From: Porphyromonadaceae bacterium
Lineage (GTDB): Bacteria; Bacteroidota; Bacteroidia; Bacteroidales; Tannerellaceae
Length of the DNA stretch: 9,715 nucleotides
NCBI GenBank assembly: GCA_003517945.1
Contig: DOZP01000186.1
Coordinates: 1-9,715, forward strand
Direction: 5' to 3'
Positions 1-7,142 of this stretch are shown in pieces. Made by a program: the position numbers and the translations under genes. The notes under the pieces were generated by a model, which was not told the DNA's origin, did not search any database, and saw only the letters and a list, made by a program, of their open reading frames with translations. Positions within the stretch are counted from its first letter, which is position 1. Each line of letters starts with the position of its first letter.

Positions 1-156
1 GATTTTACCATCCAAATATTTTCGGCACTTTTTTCTCTTTTTTTTTCATTTTTTTTTCAAGCGACTAATTTACAACCTGTTATAAAACATGTTTTTTTGA
101 AGTATTTTTTTTGGAAATTTTCCCCTCTATATATTAATGTAGAAAAATATTTTGAC
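1..156. other. AT-rich intergenic stretch at the left edge
   Basis: No credible gene is visible on either strand. The stretch is very AT-rich with long T runs on the plus strand (about 29-58 and 92-112). A perfect 12-bp palindrome, AAAACATGTTTT, lies at 84-95. On the minus strand a possible ATG in the A-rich part opens a reading frame of only 14 codons, so I do not call it. The A-rich minus strand near 1-60 would suit the untranslated leader of a gene further left, but that gene is outside the window. I found no complete TTTG/TAnnTTTG promoter here. Confidence 0.6.
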
Positions 157-214
157 AAAAAAACAGCTATTTACGGTTTTCACCGGTTATACAACCGGAA
201 TCTTTATCCGTAAA
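157..214 (-). terminator. Nested hairpin, probable intrinsic terminator of the TonB receptor gene
   Basis: Read leftward, the hairpin begins two bases after the receptor's TGA stop (217-219). The outer stem pairs CCGTAAA (208-214) with TTTACGG (170-176), seven base pairs. Inside it a second hairpin pairs CCGGTT (183-188) with AACCGG (193-198) over a four-base loop. After the outer stem the minus-strand transcript reaches a run of seven U (157-163) about six bases on. The outer loop is long and the U run is slightly displaced, so this is a reasonable but not textbook terminator. No similar structure is seen elsewhere in the window. Confidence 0.55.
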
Positions 215-216
215 AA

Positions 217-2640
217 TCAAAAATCGACACTTAACCGGAAATTAAGCTGACGCCCGGTCAGGTAATTAGGAACCGCGTATTGTTCATTATAAACATCCGT
301 GATCCAATAATATGAATTCGTATTACCTATATCAAACAGATTGAAAACATCAAAGCCCAACCATATATTTTTAAAATTACGGAAGAACGGACGATCCATT
401 ATAGCATCCTTTCCGCCGGCAATCTGATACGAAAATCCGATATCCACCCGGCGATAAGGAGGAGTACGGCGCTTATACGATTCCCAACCCTTGTTGGGTA
501 TGGTAACCGGAAGTCCGCCGGACAAGATCCCTTTCAGATTAACCATCGCCCGCTTATTTCCCGGAAAATAATCCTGAAAATACAACGATATATTATACTG
601 TTGATCATTAGGCATCGGCACCTTAAGCGTCTCATTGATAGTCTGCTTCGAACGCATCAACGAAACACTCAGCCAGGAATCGGCTCCGGGTACAAACTCA
701 CCGAAAAGTTTCATATCAACGCCCATTGCGTATCCTTTTGCGCAATTCTCACCATAGTAACGAATCTTCACATTATCAACCGTATACGGATTTACATGAT
801 CCAATTTTTTATAATATAATTCCGATGTAAACTTAAAATTCCGTCCCGCTGCACGGAACGTATAATCGCCTCCGAGAATAAAATGAGTAGAACGTTGGGA
901 TTTCAACTTATTGTTAAGCGCAATGATATTATTCCCGTATTCATCCTGCTCCGTGATACGCAATTCCTTATAAAAAGGAGGCTGATAATAAAAACCTGTT
1001 GCAAAACGCAGGATCAAATGCTGATTTGCAACCGGGATAAACGCTACCGACAATCTGGGACTAATAATAAATTCTTTATTATAATCCCAGTAACTGCCAC
1101 GCAAACCGCCAATCACCGTAAATATCCCCTTCTCCGTACGAAACTTGAATACATCCTGAACATATCCCGAATAACGCCAGCTCTCCAATTCGTTATCTGA
1201 AAACAAGTTTGATATCACATTCACCGTAGAACCGTTTTGCGGAAGGCTATATCCGGACGAATCCCGGCTTTCCCATTCGCTTATCCGATCCATAATATGT
1301 TCATACTGAGCATTAACTCCAAATTTCAACGTATTACTTGCGTTAATCCTGGCATTACCGAAAAAACCGATGTTCGCCACATTCGAATGAAGTTTATTAC
1401 GGGCATGCTCATGATAACTGGCCACATCAAGCGGCGATGCGATCTCTTCCGTTGAAGCCCCGGCTTCCGCGCTATTCTGGCTGTAAGAACCCGTTATATC
1501 ATAACTTTCCTCCTCACGACTATTAAATGCGGAAGTCTGGACGCCATACTGTATATTTTCGCTTTGTGTATACTTCAGCGTCAATGCGCCGAACAATGTC
1601 TGAAACCGGTCACGCTCCTTTCCCTCAAAATGAACCCTGAAAAGCCGCGGATTCTGAACCGTCCCGTAAAGAGTTTCGCGGGTATGAGGCGTAAAATTAT
1701 AATTATTAACCGATAAGTTTCCTAAAAAATCAGCTTCCAGTTTAGGCGTCAGACGATACGTTATATACGTCTGCAAATCCGTATAATTAGGATTATATTC
1801 GGCATCCGTATCCATCGTTCCCAAAAGAGAACGGTTCGTCTTATACCTCAATCCCGTTATCTGTGTAAATTTACCGGACGAACTGCCGACATAGGCGCTC
1901 GCTCCCAACATACTGGCGCTCACCGAGCCTTCAAAACCCTCCGGCTTCTTGTAAGTTATGTCCAACACCGAACTCATCTTATCCCCATACCTCGCTTCGA
2001 AACCTCCGGCCGAAAACTGCACATTTTCAGTCATTTCCGGATTGATAAAACTCAACCCCTCCTGTTGTCCGGAACGTATCAGAAAAGGGCGGAAAACCTC
2101 CAGCCCGTTCACATAAACAATATTTTCATCATAACTCCCGCCCCTCACCGAATACTGGGAACTCAATTCATTACTCTGCGAAACGCCGGCATAAGTAACC
2201 ACCAGACTTTCAATACTACCGCCGGAAGGATCCGGCAAACGCCTTATTTTACTCGCATCCAGCGACTCCATCATATCCGTCCGGATTCTATGAGAAGTCA
2301 CGGTTACTTCTTCAAGCCCGAAAGACATATAACTCATCTTCACATGCAAAGACATATCCTGAGATAATTCGGGTATAATACGCTCCGCTTTGTTATATCC
2401 GAGACACGAAAAAACAAGCGTAACGGAATCACCCTTGTTTACCGACAGCGAATAATACCCTTTCTCATTGGTAGCCGTACCGATAACGGTCCCTTTCACA
2501 CTGACATTAACCAGTTCGATCGGATACCCCTCGGCATCACGTACATGTCCGGATATTTTGGCGCGTTTACTCTCCTGACCGGATACACTTATAGTCAACA
2601 ACATATATATAATCACCACGAAAAGTGCACGAATCTTCAT
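217..2640 (-). CDS. TonB-dependent outer-membrane receptor with carboxypeptidase-regulatory-like N-domain
   Basis: This is an 807-residue outer-membrane active-transport barrel, expected to work with TonB-ExbB-ExbD. I start it at 2640. An upstream in-frame ATG at 2685 would add 15 residues that do not look like a signal peptide, whereas the Met at 2640 opens a hydrophobic signal sequence. Cleavage after G21 in SVSG|QES leaves Gln as the first mature residue. Residues about 28-101 form a CarboxypepD_reg-like beta-sandwich (SGHVRDAEGYPIELVNVSV, then GYYSL). The plug follows at about 113-240, with RGGSYDENIVYVNG and, near 212, GGFEARYGDKMSSVLDI. The rest is barrel, ending in an aromatic-terminated strand (LSVDF). 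No SusD-like partner, TonB box or FecR/sigma pair is visible, so this is an orphan receptor. The substrate cannot be told from sequence. It is transcribed divergently from the nitroreductase gene. Confidence 0.93.
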   Translation of the reverse strand: MKIRALFVVIIYMLLTISVSGQESKRAKISGHVRDAEGYPIELVNVSVKGTVIGTATNEKGYYSLSVNKGDSVTLVFSCLGYNKAERIIPELSQDMSLHVKMSYMSFGLEEVTVTSHRIRTDMMESLDASKIRRLPDPSGGSIESLVVTYAGVSQSNELSSQYSVRGGSYDENIVYVNGLEVFRPFLIRSGQQEGLSFINPEMTENVQFSAGGFEARYGDKMSSVLDITYKKPEGFEGSVSASMLGASAYVGSSSGKFTQITGLRYKTNRSLLGTMDTDAEYNPNYTDLQTYITYRLTPKLEADFLGNLSVNNYNFTPHTRETLYGTVQNPRLFRVHFEGKERDRFQTLFGALTLKYTQSENIQYGVQTSAFNSREEESYDITGSYSQNSAEAGASTEEIASPLDVASYHEHARNKLHSNVANIGFFGNARINASNTLKFGVNAQYEHIMDRISEWESRDSSGYSLPQNGSTVNVISNLFSDNELESWRYSGYVQDVFKFRTEKGIFTVIGGLRGSYWDYNKEFIISPRLSVAFIPVANQHLILRFATGFYYQPPFYKELRITEQDEYGNNIIALNNKLKSQRSTHFILGGDYTFRAAGRNFKFTSELYYKKLDHVNPYTVDNVKIRYYGENCAKGYAMGVDMKLFGEFVPGADSWLSVSLMRSKQTINETLKVPMPNDQQYNISLYFQDYFPGNKRAMVNLKGILSGGLPVTIPNKGWESYKRRTPPYRRVDIGFSYQIAGGKDAIMDRPFFRNFKNIWLGFDVFNLFDIGNTNSYYWITDVYNEQYAVPNYLTGRQLNFRLSVDF

Positions 2641-2671
2641 ATTCTTATTTTTTGCAACACTATAATAAACG

Positions 2672-2715
2672 CAAAAATAGCGCAAAGCGTATACCGGCCG
2701 CTAAAATATTGCAAA
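2672..2715 (-). promoter_or_regulatory. Candidate promoter of the TonB receptor gene
   Basis: Two overlapping readings are possible on the minus strand. In the first, TATTTTTG (2672-2679) is an exact TAnnTTTG -7 element, but the -33 position near 2701-2706 holds only TTTTAG. In the second, an exact TTTG (2712-2715) lies 21 bases from a partial -7 element, ACGCTTTG (2683-2690). The first gives a leader of roughly 25-30 bases before the ATG ending at 2640. Neither reading is complete, so the exact promoter is uncertain. Confidence 0.4.
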
Positions 2716-2732
2716 ATAAAAAACAGGTTCAT

Positions 2733-2763
2733 TTTGTACTTTTCCCGGGTTGCACTACCTTTG
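2733..2763 (+). promoter_or_regulatory. Bacteroidota-type promoter of the nitroreductase-DUF2520-kdsC cluster
   Basis: TTTG at 2733-2736 and TACCTTTG at 2756-2763 match the -33 (TTTG) and -7 (TAnnTTTG) elements of the primary sigma factor of Bacteroidota, with a 19-base spacer. That spacing is within the usual 19-21. Transcription would begin near 2768-2770, giving a leader of about 15 bases before the ATG at 2784. This position excludes the in-frame upstream ATG at 2625 as the start of the nitroreductase. Confidence 0.8.
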
Positions 2764-2783
2764 CATACAAAAATAATATCGGA

Positions 2784-3335
2784 ATGAAAGATTTTGAATC
2801 ACTGATTATTGCAAGGCGCAGCACCCGTAAATTCAACGGACAACAGCTATCGCCGGAAGATGTACAAAAACTACTTCAATCGGCTTTGCTGGCTCCCACA
2901 TCGAAAAACAGCAAATCCTGGGAATTTGTAGCTGTTGAAAACAAACACCTGCTTCAGCAGCTATCCGTATGCAAAGATGCCGGCGGCGCTTTTCTGGAGG
3001 GATGTGCGCTTGCCGTCGTTGTCATGGGAGACAAAACAATAACCGATGCATGGATCGAAGACGCATCCATTGCCGCCGTATTTTTACAGTTGCAGGCCGA
3101 AGATCTGGGTCTCGGCAGTTGCTGGTGCCACGTACGCAACCGTTTCACCGGCAATCTGGAGTCGGAACAATATGTAAGAGAATTACTTGATATTCCTGAT
3201 CATTTCGGCATCCTCTGCATCATAGGCATCGGACACAAAGAACAGGAACGTAAACCTAATGACTTAACAAAACTCACCTGGGAAAAAATTCATATAGAAA
3301 CATTTTCTCCTGCTGATAAAAACAGGATGGCATAG
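2784..3335 (+). CDS. Nitroreductase-family flavoprotein
   Basis: This is a 183-residue single-domain protein of the FMN-dependent nitroreductase/oxidoreductase family, usually a cytoplasmic homodimer that reduces nitro compounds, quinones or flavins with NAD(P)H. The FMN phosphate-binding motif RRSTRKF is at residues 11-17. LLAPTSKNSKSWEF (36-49) and the GLGSCWCHVRNR segment (109-120) match the usual FMN and dimer-interface blocks. The C-terminus GIGHKEQERKPND...WEKIH is typical of the small bacterial members. The ATG at 2784 is chosen because the promoter ends at 2763 and because alignment of the family begins at this MKDFESLI. A longer frame from 2625 has 53 extra residues without family likeness. 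The physiological substrate is not evident. It is the first gene of a three-gene cluster, 25 bp before the DUF2520 gene. Confidence 0.92.
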   Translation: MKDFESLIIARRSTRKFNGQQLSPEDVQKLLQSALLAPTSKNSKSWEFVAVENKHLLQQLSVCKDAGGAFLEGCALAVVVMGDKTITDAWIEDASIAAVFLQLQAEDLGLGSCWCHVRNRFTGNLESEQYVRELLDIPDHFGILCIIGIGHKEQERKPNDLTKLTWEKIHIETFSPADKNRMA

Positions 3336-3360
3336 AATTTATTACAAAATATCCGAATCA

Positions 3361-4173
3361 ATGCTGTCCCCAGAAAGAGACCGGGCAAATGCCGGAAAAA
3401 AAAGTTACAAAGTCGTATTTATAGGCGCAGGTAACGTAGCCGTGCATTTATCTTTAGCGATGAAAGAAGCAGGGTTTTCGATCATACAAGTATATAGTCA
3501 TACCCCAAAAAGCGCCCGCAATCTCTCGGATCAATTAAACTGTCCTTATACCGTTAACATTGAAGATATTGATCAAAATGCCGGGATCTATCTATTCTCC
3601 GTAAAAGACGACGCATTGCCGGATCTGATCCGCAAAATCCCGCCCAACAAAGGACTTTGGATACATACGGCCGGAAGTATCCCAATGGATATCTTTGAGA
3701 AACATGCAAAACAGTATGGGGTGATTTATCCCATGCAAACCTTATCCAAAACCCGTAAAATTAATTTTCATAAAACGCCTCTGTTCATCGAAGGCAATAC
3801 GCCGGCAAGCGAAAAAAAAATCCGGCACATAGCAGAGATACTCTCTGAAAATGTACATGCCATGACTTCCGAAAAGCGTAAATACCTCCATTTGGCGGCC
3901 GTCTTTGCATGCAATTTCAGTAATCATATGTATAGCATAGCCACACAATTGCTTGAAGAACAAGGCATCGACCGACATATATTGCAACCCCTGATTGATG
4001 AAACGGCAGACAAAGTGCGTACAATGAGTCCGGATATGGCGCAAACAGGCCCTGCCATACGATATGACCGCGATATTATGAACCGCCACCTTGCCCTGCT
4101 GGAAGATCCGGCAATACGCGAAATATATGAAATAATAAGCAAAAACATATATAAAAAGCTGTCAAACAAATAA
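3361..4173 (+). CDS. Rossmann-like and DUF2520 domain protein
   Basis: This 270-residue protein has an NAD(P)-binding Rossmann N-domain followed by the helical DUF2520 domain. It resembles the F420-dependent NADP reductase, ketopantoate reductase and pyrroline-carboxylate reductase group in overall plan. The dinucleotide motif is VVFIGAGNVA at residues 18-27. The interdomain stretch YPMQTLSK (123-130) and the DUF2520 blocks AAVFACNFSNHMY (179-191) and QTGPAIRYDRDIM (228-240) are typical. The first 16 residues are a non-conserved polar lead-in; no better start codon follows before the Rossmann strand. The reaction of this family has not been established to my knowledge. The gene sits directly before a KdsC-like gene, an arrangement I recall from other Bacteroidales, and only 9 bp separate the two, so they are probably co-transcribed and translated in step. 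Confidence 0.88.
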   Translation: MLSPERDRANAGKKSYKVVFIGAGNVAVHLSLAMKEAGFSIIQVYSHTPKSARNLSDQLNCPYTVNIEDIDQNAGIYLFSVKDDALPDLIRKIPPNKGLWIHTAGSIPMDIFEKHAKQYGVIYPMQTLSKTRKINFHKTPLFIEGNTPASEKKIRHIAEILSENVHAMTSEKRKYLHLAAVFACNFSNHMYSIATQLLEEQGIDRHILQPLIDETADKVRTMSPDMAQTGPAIRYDRDIMNRHLALLEDPAIREIYEIISKNIYKKLSNK

Positions 4174-4182
4174 TACAACATC

Positions 4183-4698
4183 ATGATCCATTACGATTTA
4201 AATAAAATAAAGGCTTTTATTTTTGATGTGGACGGCGTGCTGTCATCAAGCAGAATTACGCTTGCATCAGACGGAGACCCGATGCGTACAGTCAATATAA
4301 AAGACGGATATGCGCTACAGTTGGCCGTAAAAAAAGGATTTGAAGTCGGAATCATTACCGGCGGATATACCGAAGCCGTCAGGACAAGATATGAACGTTT
4401 AGGCATCAGGCACATTTATATGCGCAGCAGTGTCAAACTGAAAGATTATGAAGATTTTCTTATGCTGACCTGTCTGAAAGACGAAGAAGTGATGTATTGC
4501 GGCGACGATGTTCCCGATTACGAGGTGATGAAAAGAGCCGGTCTGCCTGTAGCTCCCGCAGACGCCGCCCCCGAAATCAAACAGCTGGCAAAATACATCT
4601 CCCCGCTAAACGGAGGAGACGGAGTCGCCCGCGACATCATCGAACAGACCATGAAAATACAGGGCCTGTGGATGACGGACGAAGCGTTCGGATGGTGA
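4183..4698 (+). CDS. kdsC: KdsC-like HAD phosphatase (3-deoxy-D-manno-octulosonate 8-phosphate phosphatase)
   Basis: This 171-residue enzyme should dephosphorylate Kdo-8-phosphate to Kdo in lipopolysaccharide inner-core synthesis; it is a Mg2+-dependent cytoplasmic HAD phosphatase without a large cap domain, usually a tetramer. HAD motif I is FDVDGVL, with nucleophile D15 and D17. Motif II is IITGG with T59. The lysine of motif III is in VKLKD (K85 or K87). Motif IV is CGDDVPD with D108, D109 and D112. The C-terminal glycine-rich GGDGVARD (144-151) is the tail that reaches into a neighbouring active site in KdsC tetramers. Length equals that of the family. Close Bacteroides relatives include a KDN-9-phosphate phosphatase, which differs at few active-site residues, so the exact sugar is less certain than the reaction class. 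It is the last rightward gene. Confidence 0.88.
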   Translation: MIHYDLNKIKAFIFDVDGVLSSSRITLASDGDPMRTVNIKDGYALQLAVKKGFEVGIITGGYTEAVRTRYERLGIRHIYMRSSVKLKDYEDFLMLTCLKDEEVMYCGDDVPDYEVMKRAGLPVAPADAAPEIKQLAKYISPLNGGDGVARDIIEQTMKIQGLWMTDEAFGW

Positions 4699-4727
4699 CT
4701 TTACTGAGATCCTGCAAGGCTGTAACG

Positions 4728-5954
4728 CTATAAAGCCGCATCAACAGTCACTTTACAGGGATACATCAGATATTCCTTCCATTTTTTCGAGTAGTCAAAC
4801 CATGCTTCCGGGGTCTTGTAGCCGAATGTTTCTTTCATGGAAGTGAACATGATATGATAGGTAAAGCGCTGTTTTCCTTCCGCGCTTACCTGATACAGGT
4901 AATTCACGTTGTCGTATATTTCCGAACGGACAATTTCCTGCGGAAGACAAGTGGCCAGACCGACTGTCTCTTTGGCATATTTAACCGTATCATTTACAGG
5001 CCAATTCGTACCCCAGCATGCAACCAGACCTTTATGGTCGGACCAGGAAACGGAACCTTTTATGTTTTGCACCCCCGTTGCAAAAACTTCCTGTTTCAGC
5101 GGACGATCAAAAGACACCTGCACTTCGCAGTCACGATGTCCGGCATACAAAATATAACGTATTTTCATGCGCAAAACCGACTGTTGATACTGCCATCCGT
5201 TAGCAAATACATCAACCACCGTACGTACCGGCCCATAAGCAAGTACGGATTCCGTACGACTTGCAACGGGCTCTATATGCATAGCTTTCGTTCCGTCCCA
5301 TCCCTTCAGCGCACCTAACCCGCAACTGCCGCCAACAAGCAATACGTCGTCACCAAAACCGCGTGCCAACTGCTCGTCCGTAGGATAAAACTGAGATTCT
5401 TCGATTTCAAATCCCTTATTAAATTTACCATAAATATCAACCGTTTGTTTCTGATCAAAATAGATACGATAAGCCACCAGTTCCGATTCGAAAGCCGGAC
5501 CATGGTGATGCAACTGGTTATAAATATTACTGGTTCCCGGTATGGTCAGTGAAGAAATGGGCACATGCTTCCCGCCTTTATCACTGACAAGCATTTCGGC
5601 AAAAACACGGGAAGGATATGCTTTCTGCTTCTTATCCGACGAAACAACCACACGAAACGTTTTTACGGACGATGCCGGCACATCCGTAACAAAGACAATC
5701 TCATCCGCCACCAGATCTCCGTCAAGATCATCCAACTGCGAAGGTATTTCGGTATCCCCGTCCGTCACAACGGCAGAGACCACATCGAACCCGCAATTCA
5801 ATCCTTTTACATCCAATACGACCGGTTCATTCGCCCTGGAATCAGACCATTCATTGGACACCGTCATGGTAAATGCTTTTTCATCCGCCTGAACATATAC
5901 GGCCCGACCACACACAATAATAAATAGTAACGTATAAAATAAATTCCGTTTCAT
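4728..5954 (-). CDS. Secreted DUF4861 domain protein
   Basis: This is a 408-residue exported protein of the DUF4861 family, which I know mainly from Bacteroidota, often near polysaccharide-degradation genes; its activity is not settled. Residues 1-23 are a signal peptide (hydrophobic LLFIIV core, VQA|DE cleavage site). There is no lipobox. An acidic segment, DLDGDLVADEIVF (76-88), resembles calcium-binding D-x-D-x-D loops. LHHHGPAFESELVAYRIYFD (148-167) is His-rich and followed by an aromatic region, as is common in carbohydrate-acting folds, but I cannot point to catalytic residues. The protein looks rich in beta strands throughout. It is the last gene of the leftward operon, 17 bp after the RDD gene. 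No glycoside hydrolase, lyase or SusCD pair is in the window, so a sugar-related job is only an inference from the family. Confidence 0.82.
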   Translation of the reverse strand: MKRNLFYTLLFIIVCGRAVYVQADEKAFTMTVSNEWSDSRANEPVVLDVKGLNCGFDVVSAVVTDGDTEIPSQLDDLDGDLVADEIVFVTDVPASSVKTFRVVVSSDKKQKAYPSRVFAEMLVSDKGGKHVPISSLTIPGTSNIYNQLHHHGPAFESELVAYRIYFDQKQTVDIYGKFNKGFEIEESQFYPTDEQLARGFGDDVLLVGGSCGLGALKGWDGTKAMHIEPVASRTESVLAYGPVRTVVDVFANGWQYQQSVLRMKIRYILYAGHRDCEVQVSFDRPLKQEVFATGVQNIKGSVSWSDHKGLVACWGTNWPVNDTVKYAKETVGLATCLPQEIVRSEIYDNVNYLYQVSAEGKQRFTYHIMFTSMKETFGYKTPEAWFDYSKKWKEYLMYPCKVTVDAAL

Positions 5955-5971
5955 GCTTATATAGAGTTTAA

Positions 5972-6697
5972 TTAAATTTCTTCCATCGCATAATATTGAT
6001 AATCACGTGTAAGTGTCCGCAGAAAAGTTTCATCATCCATATTCGGGCTAACCTTGAGAAAATCCTTCACCTTGGCGGAAAGCATAGCAAGACGTTGCGG
6101 ACGGTGAATATCCATACGCATCAGGGTTTCACTAATAGTATTCATCTGTTCAAGCGAAAGATTCTCTGCCTGAGGAAAAACGGGATGATAACCGCGGCTC
6201 AGGTAATCAAACTCATCAAGCGACACCTGTATACGATGATAATCTCTTTCTTTAATCACAATCGTTCCGGCAGCCAGATCCCCCAAACGTTGATTATTTT
6301 TATTCAATAGAATAATGACGATTCCAATCCACGCCCAGGTATCGATCAACAGCAACATCCAACGCATGAAATAAGCGCCGATCGTAGGGGTTGTTCCGTC
6401 CTGCATGACGACACGCATACCAAAAGCCATCTTACCGGGCGACCGGCCGCGGTTCAGAATCTCCCATAAAAACGAATAAAAAACAACCGGAAGATAGAAC
6501 ATGAAAAGCCATAATTCAGCATACGCACCCCTGACAAAATAATATAAATCCGTTGAGTCCATCAGATAAATCATCCCTATCGTATAGACGAACATAATAA
6601 GATAATCCAGCATACGTGCAAAAATACGCTCACCAATCCCCGCTGGCGTCTGATCTATCTGAACATACTGACTTGTTATAATTTGCGCTTCCGCCAT
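5972..6697 (-). CDS. RDD family membrane protein with cytosolic C-terminal extension
   Basis: This 241-residue inner-membrane protein carries the RDD domain at residues about 18-150. The family hallmarks are visible: ERIFARMLD (23-31) with the conserved Arg and Asp before the first membrane segment, GRSPGKMAFGMRV (84-96) after the second, and NQRLGDLAAGTIVI (135-148) after the third. Membrane segments are about 30-46, 62-81 and 110-131. Residues about 151-241 are a soluble, mostly helical and charged tail of unknown role. RDD proteins lack an agreed function; some are linked to ion transport, which I cannot infer here. The gene follows sufE by 6 bp and precedes the DUF4861 gene by 17 bp, so it belongs to the same transcript. 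Confidence 0.88.
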   Translation of the reverse strand: MAEAQIITSQYVQIDQTPAGIGERIFARMLDYLIMFVYTIGMIYLMDSTDLYYFVRGAYAELWLFMFYLPVVFYSFLWEILNRGRSPGKMAFGMRVVMQDGTTPTIGAYFMRWMLLLIDTWAWIGIVIILLNKNNQRLGDLAAGTIVIKERDYHRIQVSLDEFDYLSRGYHPVFPQAENLSLEQMNTISETLMRMDIHRPQRLAMLSAKVKDFLKVSPNMDDETFLRTLTRDYQYYAMEEI

Positions 6698-6703
6698 AAA
6701 AAA

Positions 6704-7123
6704 CTATTTTTTAACACTAAAAGCTAATGCATACATTCTCATTTGCCTGAGCATAGACACCAATCCATTGGAACGTGTAGGAGAAAGGTGCTCCTTCAGC
6801 CCGATACGATCAATAAAATAAAGGTCGGCATCCAGGATCTCCTGCGGTGTATGATCCGAAAGAACACCGATCAACAAATATACGATTCCATTTACAATCA
6901 CGGCATCACTCTGCCCCTGATAGAACACCTTCCCGTCAGTATATCCGGCATCCAGCCATACACGGCTCTGGCATCCTTCTATCAGATTATTTTCCGTCTT
7001 GTACTTATCATCCAGCGGTGGCAACGAATTACCCATGTCAATGAGTAAAGCATATTTATCCATCCAATCGTCAAAAACCGAAAATTCCTCAATTATCTCA
7101 TCCTGCCTTTCATTGATCGTCAT
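6704..7123 (-). CDS. sufE: SufE family sulfur acceptor protein
   Basis: This 139-residue cytoplasmic protein should accept the persulfide sulfur from a SufS-type cysteine desulfurase and pass it to iron-sulfur cluster assembly. The acceptor cysteine is in the signature GCQSRVWL, at C51, the same number as in Escherichia coli SufE. The segment LSPTRSNGL (113-121) carries the conserved Arg near the C-terminus (R117). Length matches the family. No sufS, sufB, sufC or sufD gene is in the window, so the partner must be encoded elsewhere. It lies 19 bp after the M28-fold gene and 6 bp before the RDD gene. Confidence 0.93.
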   Translation of the reverse strand: MTINERQDEIIEEFSVFDDWMDKYALLIDMGNSLPPLDDKYKTENNLIEGCQSRVWLDAGYTDGKVFYQGQSDAVIVNGIVYLLIGVLSDHTPQEILDADLYFIDRIGLKEHLSPTRSNGLVSMLRQMRMYALAFSVKK

Positions 7124-7142
7124 AACAAACAGCTTTAAATTT

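Noticed and set aside
29..112. Poly-T tracts as a phase-variable repeat
   Set aside because: The runs are interrupted, lie in general AT-rich intergenic DNA and are not within a coding frame or between promoter elements.
2641..2685. A 15-residue N-terminal extension of the TonB receptor
   Set aside because: The added residues are not signal-like and would bury the signal peptide that begins at the Met ending at 2640; the candidate -7 element also lies within it.
2625..2783. A 53-residue N-terminal extension of the nitroreductase from an upstream ATG
   Set aside because: The promoter's -7 element lies at 2756-2763, inside this stretch, and the extension has no likeness to the family.
4695..4751. 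Inverted repeat GTGACT/AGTCAC across the convergent gap as a shared terminator
   Set aside because: Six base pairs around a 45-base loop, overlapping coding sequence, with no U run on either strand; too weak to call.
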